Shown piece by piece: positions 63,731 to 64,000 of a DNA stretch of 64,000 nucleotides. The position numbers and the translations under genes are program-made. This DNA comes from Elusimicrobiales bacterium (GTDB lineage: Bacteria > Elusimicrobiota > Elusimicrobia > Elusimicrobiales > UBA9959): the NCBI GenBank assembly GCA_028688015.1, contig JAQTZB010000005.1:178128-242127 (forward strand). Direction: 5' to 3'. The notes beneath the pieces were generated by a model, which saw only the letters and a program-made list of their open reading frames with translations, had not been told where the DNA came from and ran no database searches. How positions within the stretch are numbered: the first letter of the stretch is position 1; every line of letters begins with the position of its first letter.

Positions 63731-64000
63731 ATGAAAACTTTCAACAGAATAGCGCTCGCGCTGGCGGCGGCTTTCGCCGTTACCGCGCTGCTGCCGGCCG
63801 GCTACGCTTTCAGCGCGGAAAAGATGGCCGCGGTGGTGGTCTTCGTGGAAGGCGACGCCAAACTGATCCGCTCCGGCTCCCCGGACCTGGTGGAGCTTAA
63901 GCTCAACGAGGCGCTGCAGGAAGGCGACGCCATAAAGACCGGGCCCGGCGCCAAGGCTTCGCTGGTCACCAAGGGCGGCGCCGAGATCCGCATCAACGAG
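63731..64000 (+). CDS. FecR-domain secreted protein, 5' part only
   Basis: Ninety codons are visible before the window ends. The ATG has GAGGA eight bases upstream. The product begins MKTFNRIALALAAAFAVTALLPAGYAFSAE, a Sec signal peptide, and continues VVFVEGDAKLIRSGSPDLVELKLNEALQEGDAIKTGPGAKASLVTKGGAEIRINE, the pattern of a FecR domain (a beta domain with a GD.I.TG..A...L..G..I.I core). Stand-alone periplasmic FecR proteins often bind carbohydrate or polysaccharide and occur with surface systems; a sigma-regulator role would need a membrane anchor and a sigma factor, neither of which can be seen here. It is divergent from the surface locus and may share its regulation. Confidence 0.8.
   Translation, partial: MKTFNRIALALAAAFAVTALLPAGYAFSAEKMAAVVVFVEGDAKLIRSGSPDLVELKLNEALQEGDAIKTGPGAKASLVTKGGAEIRINE

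Noticed and set aside
1..64000. tRNA, rRNA, insertion sequences, prophage integration sites and replication origin
   Set aside because: I saw no cloverleaf, conserved rRNA stretch, transposase or terminal inverted repeat pair, DnaA-box cluster or attachment-site duplication.

Overview
The window is 64 kb of GC-rich bacterial DNA with short intergenic gaps and no visible tRNA, rRNA, CRISPR array or insertion sequence. The organism is diderm: there are outer-membrane barrel proteins ending in Phe, a PorV/PorQ-family protein, and Sec-secreted giants, two of which carry the tail domain used by type IX secretion cargo. The mix of fibronectin III/kelch/beta-helix giants, 'GIGT'-repeat tail-fibre-like proteins, secreted clostripain-type proteases and PorV-like proteins fits an Elusimicrobiota-like lineage best. 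That is a judgement from protein style, not a marker-gene assignment.

Left end (1-5.6 kb, + strand): a compact operon resembling a RiPP (ribosomally made, post-translationally modified peptide) cluster. It holds the C-terminal tail of a cut-off small protein ending in a Trp/Cys/Tyr/His-rich stretch, a strong terminator-like hairpin, a 67-codon ORF, a radical SAM/SPASM enzyme, an ABC-F ATPase, a second radical SAM/SPASM enzyme with a peptide-maturase-like N-terminus, and an MFS exporter. The genes overlap or nearly abut.

5.7-17.7 kb: a secreted alpha/beta hydrolase with an EF-hand loop; two secreted clostripain-family (C11) proteases in separate units; a uridine kinase diverging from a four-S1-domain RNA-binding protein; a GH13 glucan hydrolase whose 3' end overlaps an L,D-transpeptidase-like gene; an EamA transporter; and the paired TIGR03916/TIGR03915-type radical SAM and DUF4130-like proteins.

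17.75-63.5 kb (- strand): eight genes in one direction form a surface-protein locus of about 46 kb. In transcription order they are a small secreted SurA-like protein, a 2,364-residue multidomain protein ending in a formylglycine-generating-enzyme (FGE) fold, an 8,479-residue giant, a 1,150-residue tail-fibre-like protein, a 1,319-residue FN3 protein, a PrcB-like protein, a PorV/PorQ-family protein and a beta-barrel with an Ig-like N-terminus. The giant and the 1,319-residue protein share one C-terminal module ending in a type IX-like sorting domain, so the locus looks like cargo plus part of an export or anchoring system.

Right end: a consensus-like promoter drives a FecR-domain protein that runs off the window.
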